A DNA stretch of 64,000 nt from Albibeggiatoa sp964388965 (GCA_964388965.1 CAYMCP010000001.1:1-64000); one strand, 5' to 3'; shown: positions 1-8,284, counted from the first letter of the stretch. The notes: a model not told the origin generated them from the sequence alone. Made by a program: numbers and translations.

Positions 1-1
1 G

Positions 2-460
2 GAACAATATGAATTGCCACACTGGATGCAATCGTTTCTTAAAGGTTTTAGCTGGGTTTCACTGGTATTGATTTTTGGATTACTTCAATTGTGGTTTGTG
101 CTGAGCTGGGATTACGTGCGCAGTGATTATTCCATCGAAAGTGGCAAAGTATTTGCCGACGGTATCCTCATTTTCTTTGCCACCGCCTTAATTTCTTCGA
201 TAACTATTGATTACCACTTTTCTAAGCCCAATATTCAGCATCGTTTGAATAGGATGAGCAGACATGCTGTAGTGCTACTGTTTACCTTTGTTCCAATGAT
301 GTTAATAGCAGCGTCAGTTGGAGTATATTCTGCTTCTTTTAATGTTTCACTCGAAAGTATAGAAATTGATCGAGCAAATTTATATCAATACACCATCACA
401 TTTGCTGCTATTCTTCATGCTTTGATTTCCAAAACACTAATGTTTAAAGTTGAAAAATAA
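2..460 (+). CDS. Hypothetical multi-pass membrane protein, 5' end probably off the window
   Basis: The reading frame is open to the left edge, so the gene is probably truncated; internal starts at TTG 14 and ATG 26 are possible. The visible protein has about four hydrophobic segments (roughly residues 10-30, 45-65, 85-105 and 125-142 counted from position 14) with short polar loops. I recognise no family. It ends two bases before the ATG of the next gene, a membrane-anchored receiver protein, so the two are almost certainly co-transcribed and may act together at the inner membrane. Partnership is inference from spacing only. Confidence 0.6.
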   Translation, partial: EQYELPHWMQSFLKGFSWVSLVLIFGLLQLWFVLSWDYVRSDYSIESGKVFADGILIFFATALISSITIDYHFSKPNIQHRLNRMSRHAVVLLFTFVPMMLIAASVGVYSASFNVSLESIEIDRANLYQYTITFAAILHALISKTLMFKVEK

Positions 461-461
461 T

Positions 462-983
462 ATGACTATATTGAACGCATTGATAACACCTATTATTGTT
501 ATCCTTATTGGTTTGTTATTGATTGCCATTGTGGTGGTAATTTACGCAATTTTTAAAACTAAACGCGCTTCTGTTCTAATAATTGATGATGAACCAGAAA
601 TAATTGATCATTTAAGGGAATTTCTGATAGAGAAAAATTTTGATGTACGTGCTGTATCGACAGTAGAAGAAGCAAAAATATTGATTTATAAAGAAAATTT
701 TGATTACGTGACAGTTGATTTAGGAATGAAGACAGAAAACAGCGAATATGGCAAATGGGGTGGAATAGAAATTTTTAACTTGCTTAGAGAAAGACTGCAA
801 CAAATTCAAGAATCAGAATCTTACCTAAGAACTAAAGTACTCGTGCTTTCTGGTCACAGTCTCGAAGAAATTGCAGACGCAGGTTTTAAAGGAGAAGCAC
901 GCTTGATGCGGCAAGATTTCATCTCCAAAAGTGATCCTAATCACAACTACATACTCGAACTATTAGAAAAACTTGGCGTTTGA
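462..983 (+). CDS. Membrane-tethered stand-alone response-regulator receiver protein
   Basis: One hydrophobic N-terminal segment (about residues 5-30, rich in I/V/L) ends in a basic FKTKR stop-transfer and is followed by a CheY-like receiver domain to the C-terminus. The acidic pair is in IIDDEPE and the likely phospho-acceptor Asp in VTVDLGM; the usual KP near the end is replaced by SKSD. No DNA-binding or enzymatic output domain follows. I chose ATG 462 over TTG 450 because 450 overlaps the previous stop and 462 follows it by one base. Function as a membrane phosphate sink or docking protein is inference. Confidence 0.8.
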   Translation: MTILNALITPIIVILIGLLLIAIVVVIYAIFKTKRASVLIIDDEPEIIDHLREFLIEKNFDVRAVSTVEEAKILIYKENFDYVTVDLGMKTENSEYGKWGGIEIFNLLRERLQQIQESESYLRTKVLVLSGHSLEEIADAGFKGEARLMRQDFISKSDPNHNYILELLEKLGV

Positions 984-1032
984 TAAATCCAACTATTCCA
1001 GTTTAATTTATTCGCACTATTTCTTATAACCG

Positions 1033-1962
1033 TTAATTATCAACACTATAGCCTAAACGAATTTGCAATGATTCTAATAATGGCGCAATTCGAGCAATTT
1101 GCTGTGGATAACGCAAACCTTTTACTTTTTTCTCACTAGCGTTGACCACAGGAACAGCTTGCGCATACTGACTAAAATCATTACTTACCTCCATAAAATC
1201 AGCAAGTTGCTCTAAAATCATTGCAGGCTGACTTGTCAAATCCTCTAATTTAATTTGCAAACAACGTTGTGGCTTATTCTGTAAATGCGTCAAAATCGCC
1301 TGTTGTATCGCAATCCATTGAAATACAACAACATTTTCCAGCGGTTTATCTGCATATTCACGCCAACCATAAGGCAATGCAAAATTCCAATTTTGACTAG
1401 AATAACCTTTAATCACCAATTCTGGTAAATGATAAGTATTAAAACGTTTCGATTCTAACAACCAACCGTCCAGCATTGAATCTACCGTATTAAATCCATT
1501 GCGCGTGATGTGAATGTACAACGCATCAGGAAATACCGCCTCCACCAAATTTAACCACAATGGACAATGTACCGACTTGTCAACTAAACGCTTATTAGTA
1601 TGCTGATGTGGTTTACGCAAACCTGTCAATAAAGCAAATGCAGGACGGTAAATTTTGCGAATTACTTTAGCTAATACAGGATGTTGCATTAAACCCAATT
1701 TAGACCAACGTTGCCAGGTACTCGCAGGTAACGCCGAACGTGCAAAGATTTCCCGAATTTGTAGCAACATTTTATCATCAATTGCAGCATCACTTATTCC
1801 CTCACTATCCCAATTATTTTTTGCAGGATGACAATAAGGATTCCAAATGACATCCGATTCTCGCGGTACGGAAATAAAAGCAGGGTGTTCACGAATAATT
1901 TGATGTAACAGGGAGGTACCAGAGCGCGGCGCACCAATAATAATGACAGGTTTATTAAACAT
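1033..1962 (-). CDS. Sulfotransferase family protein
   Basis: The N-terminus carries the PAPS 5'-phosphosulfate-binding loop of sulfotransferases, GAPRSGTSLLHQ at residues 10-21, directly after a hydrophobic beta strand. A 3'-phosphate-binding region with RNGFNTVDSML and a late LEDL motif fit the Sulfotransfer_3 group, and 309 residues is the usual size. The family moves sulfate from PAPS to hydroxyl or amino groups of sugars, lipids or peptides; the acceptor is not evident here. The start overlaps the end of the upstream polysaccharide deacetylase by 8 bases, which implies translational coupling and suggests a carbohydrate or glycan substrate (inference). Confidence 0.87.
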   Translation of the reverse strand: MFNKPVIIIGAPRSGTSLLHQIIREHPAFISVPRESDVIWNPYCHPAKNNWDSEGISDAAIDDKMLLQIREIFARSALPASTWQRWSKLGLMQHPVLAKVIRKIYRPAFALLTGLRKPHQHTNKRLVDKSVHCPLWLNLVEAVFPDALYIHITRNGFNTVDSMLDGWLLESKRFNTYHLPELVIKGYSSQNWNFALPYGWREYADKPLENVVVFQWIAIQQAILTHLQNKPQRCLQIKLEDLTSQPAMILEQLADFMEVSNDFSQYAQAVPVVNASEKKVKGLRYPQQIARIAPLLESLQIRLGYSVDN

Positions 1963-2797
1963 CTCGTATTTCCCGACAAGCTAGATCAAAATTAATAATT
2001 TTAAATCCTTGCTCTTTTGCTGTATTAATTAAAAAATACATAAAATTAATTTCCTGTATCCCAGCATACACTGGATGATCATACAATACGGCAAGCTGCG
2101 AATGTTTTTGTAAATCAGTGATAAATCTATTGATCATTGCTGTATCTGTTTGATAATAAACCCGTAAATGCTCTACATAACCTACACCACCGGGCTCACC
2201 TAATAAATTAGTTGGAATACTGATAAGCTTATCTTGCAATATTTCGATATGTTGATACTGCTCTCCGTGTAAATCAGCAACGATTGTAAAGCCATTTTCA
2301 ATTAGTATTTGTGGCAAATATGCGGAATTATTCCAACCCGGCGAGGCAAAACTATTAATCTGCTCAATACCCGCTTGGTGTAATTGTTTGATTCCCCAAT
2401 GAATTTCATCATTAATTTTACTTTGAGTCCAGTTGTGAGCGTTACGTTGCCATAGAGCGTGATTTTGTCCACCGTGCAAGCCTAAATGATGCCCTTCGTC
2501 GATAATGCGTTGTAAAATATGTGGATAGGCTTTACCTACTAATGGATTTAATAGCGCGGCTTGCAGATAGCCATATTTACCAAGCCTTTTTAGATTGGAT
2601 AATTTCGCTGCTGTGGGTGTATGAGTCGATTGCCAAAATTGTTTTAAAGTCTGCCAACGCGAAACGGCACGCCCCATATTAACGAAAAAATTTAATTTCA
2701 CTTCTAATTGTTGCGCTAAATCAAGTAATGCGGGTACGCCCCGTGCCATGCAAAGATGTGTATCAATATCAAAGCGTAATATGAGCCACTTATTCAT
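1955..2797 (-). CDS. Polysaccharide deacetylase (NodB-like) family protein
   Basis: The 280-residue protein starts with LRFDIDTHL, the typical first NodB motif with two Asp (residues 9-12), and has a second histidine-containing motif HHLGLHGGQNH near residue 105, placing it among carbohydrate esterase 4-like deacetylases. ASPGW around residue 152 resembles the third motif. No signal peptide is visible, so action is probably cytoplasmic, on a lipid-linked or nucleotide-linked sugar. It follows the antitoxin-like gene by 12 bases and overlaps the sulfotransferase by 8, giving a three-gene minus-strand operon. Which acetyl or formyl group is removed cannot be told. Confidence 0.8.
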   Translation of the reverse strand: MNKWLILRFDIDTHLCMARGVPALLDLAQQLEVKLNFFVNMGRAVSRWQTLKQFWQSTHTPTAAKLSNLKRLGKYGYLQAALLNPLVGKAYPHILQRIIDEGHHLGLHGGQNHALWQRNAHNWTQSKINDEIHWGIKQLHQAGIEQINSFASPGWNNSAYLPQILIENGFTIVADLHGEQYQHIEILQDKLISIPTNLLGEPGGVGYVEHLRVYYQTDTAMINRFITDLQKHSQLAVLYDHPVYAGIQEINFMYFLINTAKEQGFKIINFDLACREIRDV

Positions 2798-2809
2798 TAA
2801 ATTTATATT

Positions 2810-3217
2810 TTATTGATTATTGAGATTTTCAGTTAATGACCACGCATAAGAACAATCTAGGTCTGCCCGCACCGCCATCATGCCATTTAAACCATTATCT
2901 AAAATAATATTTAATGGTGTACGTTGATTAAAACGACGATGTGGCGTATTCAGCCAGTGCATACTCATACGGTAATTATGTGGATAAGTGGTGCGCAATG
3001 CTTCAGAAATTGCAATTAATTGCTCAATACGCTGATTAACTTCTAACGTATCTGGAAAAGCGGCACTGTTACGATAGCGATTCATTGCTCTAGGTTTGGT
3101 GTCTGCTGGCAAACTCAAAACCTTAATTTTATCATTATCTTCAATTTCCCAATCGTCTAAAATCTGCATCACGATACGGGATAGAGTAGCGCGTTGTTGT
3201 AGATTGACTTGCATCAT
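2810..3217 (-). CDS. MbcA/ParS/Xre antitoxin-family (DUF2384-like) protein, no toxin partner
   Basis: The C-terminal half carries the pattern of the MbcA/ParS/Xre toxin-binding domain: an NTPHRRFNQRTPLNIILDNG stretch followed by a short helix ending the protein. The N-terminal half looks like the helical Xre-like region that usually binds DNA. These proteins normally pair with a RES-domain NAD-degrading toxin, but no RES gene lies on either side. It is instead the first gene of the deacetylase-sulfotransferase operon. The start ATG at 3217 has a GAGGAA ribosome site. It may be a transcriptional regulator of the operon or an orphan antitoxin; both are inference. Confidence 0.72.
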   Translation of the reverse strand: MMQVNLQQRATLSRIVMQILDDWEIEDNDKIKVLSLPADTKPRAMNRYRNSAAFPDTLEVNQRIEQLIAISEALRTTYPHNYRMSMHWLNTPHRRFNQRTPLNIILDNGLNGMMAVRADLDCSYAWSLTENLNNQ

Positions 3218-3300
3218 TATTCCTCACAATATCGACATAAAATATTAATTTAAGCATGAAAGATAAACTTAAATAAGTCAATAGGACTTCACATGGGTAG

Positions 3301-3321
3301 GCAATTCTCATTTTAAACTTT
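3301..3321 (-). repeat. Tail fragment of the interspersed palindromic repeat family
   Basis: The stretch GCAATTCTCATTTTAAACTT is the reverse complement, with about one mismatch, of the AAGTTTAAAATGAGAAT-type tail that closes the copies near 17525-17544 and 47148-47163. It lies between the antitoxin-like gene and map. The rest of the element is not recognisable here. Confidence 0.55.
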
Positions 3322-3418
3322 ATGACAGTGCATCGTCGATAAGTTGTGATTAAGAGCTACTTTTCATTAACACAACTTGTTACAATGTCCGGTCTATTTT
3401 AGCTTATTAGGGATGCGT

Positions 3419-4240
3419 ATGGGACGTTTTAGCTTTGGACAACCACCCGTTAGAAAAAAACAAGATAAAATAAAAATTAAAACACCAGAAGAAATAGATA
3501 AAATGCGGATTGCAGGACGTTTAGCGGCTGAGGTACTGATGATGATAGAACCTTTTGTCAAAGAAGGCGTGACCACTAATGAGTTAAATAAATTGTGTCA
3601 TGAATATATGGTAAGAAATCAACGTGTTACGCCAGCCCCTTTAAATTATCGTGGCTTTCCAAAATCAATTTGTACTTCTGTTAATCAGCAAGTTTGTCAT
3701 GGCATTCCTAATAATAAACCTTTGAAAAATGGTGATATTATCAATATTGATATTACTGTAATTAAGGATGGTTTTCATGGTGATACAAGTAAAATGTTCA
3801 TCATAGGTGAAGCCTCTGCGTTGGCAAAACGTTTGGTACAAGGCAGTTATGAATGTTTATGGGCTGGAGTCGAGCAAGTAAAACCGGGGGCAATGTTGAG
3901 CGATATTGGTAAAGCGATTCAAAAACTTGCTAAAATACAAAACTTTAGTGTGGTACAAGATTATTGTGGACATGGTATCGGACGAGAATTCCATGAGCAA
4001 CCTCAAGTTTTACATTATTATTCTAAAAAAGCTGATCCTGTTGAATTAAAACCCGGTATGACATTCACTATTGAACCTATGATTAATGCTGGTAAACATC
4101 AAGTTAAACGCCTTAGTGATGAATGGACAGTCGTTACTAAAGATCGTAGTTTATCTTCACAGTGGGAACACACGGTTTTAGTGACAGAAACGGGGGTTGA
4201 AGTGCTGACCTTGCGTGATGAAGAACGATTTTTTAATTAA
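3419..4240 (+). CDS. map: Methionine aminopeptidase, type I
   Basis: This removes the initiator methionine from nascent proteins. The five metal ligands are visible in order: the two Asp of NIDITVIKDGFHGD, the His of GHGIGREFHEQP, the Glu of FTIEPM and the Glu of QWEHTVL, with the substrate His in VCHGIP. The pattern matches the proteobacterial enzyme along its length. An in-frame ATG at 3413 and a TTG at 3377 lie upstream, but AGGGA about 6 bases before 3419 and the family length favour 3419. A short basic N-terminal extension precedes the IKTPEEIDKMR core. It is monocistronic and convergent with mlaFE. Confidence 0.93.
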   Translation: MGRFSFGQPPVRKKQDKIKIKTPEEIDKMRIAGRLAAEVLMMIEPFVKEGVTTNELNKLCHEYMVRNQRVTPAPLNYRGFPKSICTSVNQQVCHGIPNNKPLKNGDIINIDITVIKDGFHGDTSKMFIIGEASALAKRLVQGSYECLWAGVEQVKPGAMLSDIGKAIQKLAKIQNFSVVQDYCGHGIGREFHEQPQVLHYYSKKADPVELKPGMTFTIEPMINAGKHQVKRLSDEWTVVTKDRSLSSQWEHTVLVTETGVEVLTLRDEERFFN

Positions 4241-4259
4241 TTATCATGTATCCAAATTT

Positions 4260-4304
4260 GACGCAGTGCGTTAAAGGCTCATTCTATGCAGTGCGTAGAA
4301 TGAG
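4260..4304. repeat. Palindromic repeat copy / probable terminator hairpin after map
   Basis: The sequence holds a small GACGCA...GTGCGTT unit and a perfect 9-bp inverted repeat, CTCATTCTA (4278-4286) with TAGAATGAG (4296-4304). The same hairpin with CTCGTTCTACG/CGTAGAATGAG arms recurs at 56388-56413, and a degraded form near 17433-17452. It lies between convergent map and mlaE, where it could end transcription, but no clean T tract follows. Confidence 0.65.
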
Positions 4305-4362
4305 GAGTGTGTTATTTTTACAGTTATTTTGCGATCTCTGCGCAGGGGATAACGTGAAATCT

Positions 4363-5145
4363 TTAAATATCACTGAACATGACAGCAGTTAGTAGAAAAT
4401 CTAAACCCAAAATAGATAGAGAGGAATATACAACAGTGCGAGTTGTTGCGCGACTCACGCCCTCTGACGTAGGCACGCAATCATAACCTTCAAAAACAGC
4501 AATCCATGTCACTACAAAACCAAATACAAAACTTTTAATCACGCCATTTAAAATATCTGCACGCCATTCTACCGATGCTTGCATAAATGACCAAAATGCA
4601 CCGTCGTCAACACGTAATACCATTACAACAATAAAATAACCACCCATTACGCCTACTGCACTAAAAATCGCGGCTAACAAGGGCATAGAGAAAAAACCAG
4701 CTAAAAAACGCGGGGCAATGACTCTTTTGTGTGGATTAACAGCCATCATTTCCATTGCTGATAATTGTTCAGTTGCTTTCATTAAGCCTATTTCTGCGGT
4801 TAATGCTGAACCTGCGCGACCTGCAAATAATAAAGCGGTAATCACAGGACCTAATTCGCGTACCAGCGATAGTGCGACTACTGCGCCTAAGATTTCTGTC
4901 GAACCAAAATTAATTAAGGTATTGTAGAGTTGTAAGCCTAGTACCATACCAACAAACAAACCAGATACTAAGATAATGCTGAGTGATAATACGCCAACTG
5001 CATATATTTGTGCTACAACTAGGCGAAATCGAGTTAATAAAATAAACGACGCACTCAATATATAAGTGAGAAATAGATATGCTCGACCTAATTTAGCAAA
5101 TGTATCTAGTGTAGAGCGACCTAATTGCTGTAATTGTTCGATCAT
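4363..5145 (-). CDS. mlaE: Phospholipid-transport ABC permease MlaE
   Basis: At 260 residues it has the same length as the known MlaE and the same layout: an N-terminal amphipathic helix, then five or so hydrophobic segments. The conserved cytoplasmic coupling motif LVRELGPVITALLFAGRAGS (about residues 90-110), followed by AEIGLMKATEQLSAMEMMAV, is diagnostic of the MlaE/YrbE/TGD1 permeases. The complex moves phospholipids between inner and outer membrane to keep outer-leaflet asymmetry. Its ATG overlaps the mlaF stop by four bases (ATGA). mlaD, mlaC and mlaB, which usually follow, are absent, because the next gene is convergent map. Confidence 0.93.
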   Translation of the reverse strand: MIEQLQQLGRSTLDTFAKLGRAYLFLTYILSASFILLTRFRLVVAQIYAVGVLSLSIILVSGLFVGMVLGLQLYNTLINFGSTEILGAVVALSLVRELGPVITALLFAGRAGSALTAEIGLMKATEQLSAMEMMAVNPHKRVIAPRFLAGFFSMPLLAAIFSAVGVMGGYFIVVMVLRVDDGAFWSFMQASVEWRADILNGVIKSFVFGFVVTWIAVFEGYDCVPTSEGVSRATTRTVVYSSLSILGLDFLLTAVMFSDI

Positions 5146-5948
5146 GCCACTTCTCCTAGTAATTCCTCTGCATACGACGGTGCTGGATAATGAAATGGTA
5201 CAGGTCCGTCAGACTCGGCGTTGATAAATTGTTTAACCCATGCAGAATTAATTTGTTGTAATTCTTGCGGCGAGCCACTACCCACTATTTTACCATTTGA
5301 AATAACATAAACTTTATCAGCGATAGACAAAGTTTCATGCACGTCATGCGAGACTAAAATGCTAGTTAATCCGAGTGCATCGTTAATTGAGCGAATCAAA
5401 CGTACAAGTACGCCCATTGAAATTGGGTCTTGTCCTGTAAAAGGCTCGTCATACATCATCATTGTGGGGTCGGTGATGAGGGAGCGCGCTAGGGCAACAC
5501 GTCGCAACATACCGCCAGATAATTCACTGGGCATTAAATTGCGTGCGCCACGCAAACCAACTGTTTGTAATTTCATTAACACTAGATGATGAATCAGTGA
5601 TTCAGGCAGTTTAGTGTGCTCGCGTAACGGGAAGGCGACATTTTCATATACATTTAAATCAGTTAATAACGCACCACTTTGGAATAACATACCCATTTGT
5701 CTGCGTAATTTGTATAGCTCGGCTGTGTGCAATTTTGGAATATTTAAACCCTGCATGTCGATTGTGCCGGCAAAAGGTTTAATTTGTCCTCCAATCAAGC
5801 GCAATAAAGTTGTTTTCCCGGTGCCGCTTGGTCCCATAACGGCAGTAATTTTGCCACGCGGAATATCTAAATCTATATCATCAAAAATCCAGCGTTCTCC
5901 ACGCGCAAACTTTAAACCGCGAATTTTAATCAAAATCTCATCAGTCAT
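5142..5948 (-). CDS. mlaF: Phospholipid-transport ABC ATPase MlaF
   Basis: This is a complete ABC nucleotide-binding subunit: Walker A GPSGTGKT (39-46), Q-loop Q90, signature LSGGM (143-147) and Walker B MMMYDEP (163-169). The signature reading LSGGM followed by LRRVALAR, and the 268-residue length with a C-terminal tail, fit MlaF rather than other ABC ATPases. It powers lipid transport by the MlaFEDB complex at the inner membrane. It is the first gene of a two-gene minus-strand operon with mlaE. The start ATG 5948 gives the normal N-terminus. Confidence 0.92.
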   Translation of the reverse strand: MTDEILIKIRGLKFARGERWIFDDIDLDIPRGKITAVMGPSGTGKTTLLRLIGGQIKPFAGTIDMQGLNIPKLHTAELYKLRRQMGMLFQSGALLTDLNVYENVAFPLREHTKLPESLIHHLVLMKLQTVGLRGARNLMPSELSGGMLRRVALARSLITDPTMMMYDEPFTGQDPISMGVLVRLIRSINDALGLTSILVSHDVHETLSIADKVYVISNGKIVGSGSPQELQQINSAWVKQFINAESDGPVPFHYPAPSYAEELLGEVA

Positions 5949-6094
5949 GACAGTACCATTGTGCTTAAATTAGGTATAACATACCATGTAAACCTTAGCT
6001 TGAACAGAGAATAACAATTGCATTCTAAGATGTCGTTAGTAACAATATGCTCTTTAAATATCTAAACTATCACTAAATTACGGAGTCGGAGCCT

Positions 6095-6667
6095 ATGACG
6101 ATTGTAACAACTGTTTCTCGTGAGCAGGCAAGCGGGAAAATTGCTGAAATTTATGCCGAGATCGAGAAAAATCTAGGTTATGTACCACAGGCATTCCAAA
6201 CCTATAGTGCTAGTCCGTTTTTGCTTGAACTGACTTGGCGTAAAGTCGCTTATTTTATGGAGCATCCTAGACTTAGTATTGAGTTTTTAGCAGTGACTAG
6301 AATGTTAGTTTCAGTAGAAAATTTTTGCGATTATTGTATTGGTTTTAATACCAGCTTATTGATTAATATGTTCAACTGGTCGCACGACGATATTATTGCC
6401 ACACGTCACAATCCAGACCACGCCCCCTTGACTGATAAAGAAAAAGTCCTATTATCTTTTGTGTTGCAAGCTGCCAGTCAGCCATTGAAAATCAACAGTC
6501 AAGATTTACAAAAAGTACGTGACGCAGGTTGGGAAGAGGCGGATATTTTGGACGCGGTCAGTCACGCAACAGACAACGTTTCGACGGATTTATTTTTAAA
6601 TACATTTAAACCTGAGAACGATTTTATTATCCAAGAGGAGTATGACGAAGATGTTGACCAATACTAA
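6095..6667 (+). CDS. Carboxymuconolactone decarboxylase/AhpD-like protein with CxxC but no adjacent His
   Basis: The all-helical 190-residue protein resembles the peroxidase-related CMD/AhpD family. The redox-type motif ENFCDYCIGFN gives Cys78 and Cys81, but the position four residues after the second Cys, usually His in the proton-relay motif, is Asn85. The family includes alkylhydroperoxide reductases and decarboxylases; this change makes the chemistry uncertain. GGAG lies upstream of ATG 6095. The next gene, a cytochrome b561, starts inside its 3' end (17-base overlap), so the two are translationally coupled and may pass electrons (inference). Confidence 0.78.
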   Translation: MTIVTTVSREQASGKIAEIYAEIEKNLGYVPQAFQTYSASPFLLELTWRKVAYFMEHPRLSIEFLAVTRMLVSVENFCDYCIGFNTSLLINMFNWSHDDIIATRHNPDHAPLTDKEKVLLSFVLQAASQPLKINSQDLQKVRDAGWEEADILDAVSHATDNVSTDLFLNTFKPENDFIIQEEYDEDVDQY

Positions 6668-7187
6668 AAAATCTTATGGCTTGATTGCGCGCTTATTACA
6701 TTGGGTAATCGCGTTGCTGGTTTTTGCCTTGATTGCTGTAGGCTGGTATATGGCTGAAAATGAAATTTATGATTTATATCCATATCATAAAGCCATTGGT
6801 ATGTTGGTATTATTTTTGGCAGTATTGCGTATTTTGTGGGCGTTGACTAATACACATCCTGCATTCCCTGACACGATGACGGGTATCGAAAAAATAGCGG
6901 CTTATTTTGGACATACAGTATTATATATCTTATTGTTATTAATGCCAATTTCTGGTTACATTTATTCAGCGTCGGGTGGATATGGGATTACCTTCTTTGG
7001 TCTATTTGATATTCCGTTGCTAATTGAAAAAAATGAGCAGTTGCATAAAATTGCAGGTGAAGCACATGAAATTATTGCATTTACCGCATTAGCAATTATT
7101 ATTGGGCATATCATTATGGCTTATAAACACCATTTTATTGACAAAGACAATACCATGCAAAAAATGTTGACAGGTGTGAAAGAATAA
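6651..7187 (+). CDS. Cytochrome b561-type diheme membrane protein
   Basis: Four hydrophobic helices with histidines at helix ends (LLHWV, YHKAIG, LHKIAGEAHE, GHIIMAYKHH) match the prokaryotic cytochrome b561 family (CybB/YodB), which binds two b hemes in the inner membrane and passes electrons from quinol. A 178-residue protein is the expected size. I prefer ATG 6651 because GAGGAG at 6635-6640 gives better spacing to it than to ATG 6642. It overlaps the CMD-like gene. In E. coli, b561 can oxidise quinol with superoxide, which would suit an oxidative-stress pair here (inference). Confidence 0.88.
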   Translation: MLTNTKKSYGLIARLLHWVIALLVFALIAVGWYMAENEIYDLYPYHKAIGMLVLFLAVLRILWALTNTHPAFPDTMTGIEKIAAYFGHTVLYILLLLMPISGYIYSASGGYGITFFGLFDIPLLIEKNEQLHKIAGEAHEIIAFTALAIIIGHIIMAYKHHFIDKDNTMQKMLTGVKE

Positions 7188-7223
7188 AATCTTTTTTAGT
7201 TGTTTTGCAGTTGGTAGAATATG

Positions 7224-7278
7224 CCGGTACATCTCGTTTTAATTCGTTTTTGCTCGCAAAAAATCACAAATGTACCGG
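7224..7278. other. Nested perfect inverted repeat (long hairpin/cruciform)
   Basis: CCGGTACAT (7224-7232) pairs perfectly with ATGTACCGG (7270-7278). Within the loop TTTTTGC (7247-7253) pairs with GCAAAAA (7256-7262) across a two-base loop. It lies between cytochrome b561 and the secreted protein gene at 7326. Either arm pair could form in RNA, as a terminator or mRNA structure, or the outer palindrome could be a dimeric operator. I do not see a second copy in the window. Confidence 0.6.
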
Positions 7279-7325
7279 TCGATTGGTTATTTGATTGGTG
7301 CATTGTTAATTGACAGGAGATTTTA

Positions 7326-7997
7326 ATGATGCGCTGGGTATGGTTTTTATTTTTATTTAGTCAATCAGTGATGGCATTAACTTGTGAAGATTCTTCATAT
7401 TTACAAAGCCTTATCCAAAAACAAAATTACCGTCAAGCAATTCAAGTTTTAGATCAATGCTTGTCAGCGCAACCTATTAGACCTGAAAGTCAATTATTCA
7501 ATCAATTACGCAATACCCTACTTAATCAATATGATATTGCTGATAAGCAAATTTATCAAAATTTCCAAACCCTATTTCAAGTACATCCACTTAAAAATAC
7601 TACTGTCGATTGGGCGAAAGATTTAAATTATTACTATCCATTTGCAGCATTAAAATCAGAGGACGAACAATATTATTTTTATTACGATACGGGACGATTG
7701 CAAAGGCACACACGAGGTATTGCTTTAACAAAACAAGCTATTATTTGGAAAAATTTACTAGGTGCAGCACAACGTATTGAATTTTCTGATATTAAAAAAT
7801 TAGAGTTGATCTATGAATATGGCTTATCCTTAACTGCTTGGAAATTACGGATTAATCAAACGGCTGATATCCGCTTATCTAAATTACCTGATAATATGCT
7901 GTTAGCTTTCTTATCCGCGATGAAGTATTTTATTCAAGCCCACAGTAAACAACATGTTAAATTAATCATATCCACTGCACTCGATTTAACGGGATAG
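7326..7997 (+). CDS. Hypothetical exported protein
   Basis: The 223-residue protein begins with a convincing signal peptide (about residues 1-17, hydrophobic, ending SQSVMA), followed by a Cys-containing mature start LTCEDSSYLQ. The N-terminal half looks helical, the middle has an aromatic YYYPFAALKSEDEQYYFYY patch, and the C-terminal half reads like a small beta domain (LELIYEYGLSLTAWKLRI). I recognise no family. AGGAG lies 6-7 bases before ATG 7326. It is probably a periplasmic protein, expressed from its own promoter downstream of the nested hairpin. Confidence 0.75.
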   Translation: MMRWVWFLFLFSQSVMALTCEDSSYLQSLIQKQNYRQAIQVLDQCLSAQPIRPESQLFNQLRNTLLNQYDIADKQIYQNFQTLFQVHPLKNTTVDWAKDLNYYYPFAALKSEDEQYYFYYDTGRLQRHTRGIALTKQAIIWKNLLGAAQRIEFSDIKKLELIYEYGLSLTAWKLRINQTADIRLSKLPDNMLLAFLSAMKYFIQAHSKQHVKLIISTALDLTG

Positions 7998-7999
7998 AT

Positions 8000-8284
8000 T
8001 TAATGAATAATCAGTTCAGCCAATGTTTGACAAAATGCCATACGCATTTCCCTATCCTCATCATTACCGTAAATTGCCATGTCTTGGATAATCCACCCCA
8101 ATAAAGAGGAAAAATCTCTTTCACGCATATAATTAACCGCTAAAATTGCGTAATTACTACCCAAGCGATTATCGGTTTCATAATCACCTGTTGGCTCAAC
8201 TTTCCAATAACATAATCCATTTTTGGTATGTTGAACAAAAGGAAGTTTGTGTCTGCGTCGGGTAGACGTAGCATCACTTTCCAT
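8000..8284 (-). CDS. Small hypothetical protein
   Basis: A 94-residue soluble protein with a basic N-terminus (TSTRRRHKLPF), a short beta-like stretch around CYWKVEPTGDY and a helical C-terminal half. A GAGGG ribosome site precedes ATG 8284. No signal peptide, membrane segment or known motif is seen. Its stop lies three bases from that of the convergent exported-protein gene. The coding bias fits its neighbours, so I consider it real, but the function is unknown. Confidence 0.6.
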   Translation of the reverse strand: MESDATSTRRRHKLPFVQHTKNGLCYWKVEPTGDYETDNRLGSNYAILAVNYMRERDFSSLLGWIIQDMAIYGNDEDREMRMAFCQTLAELIIH

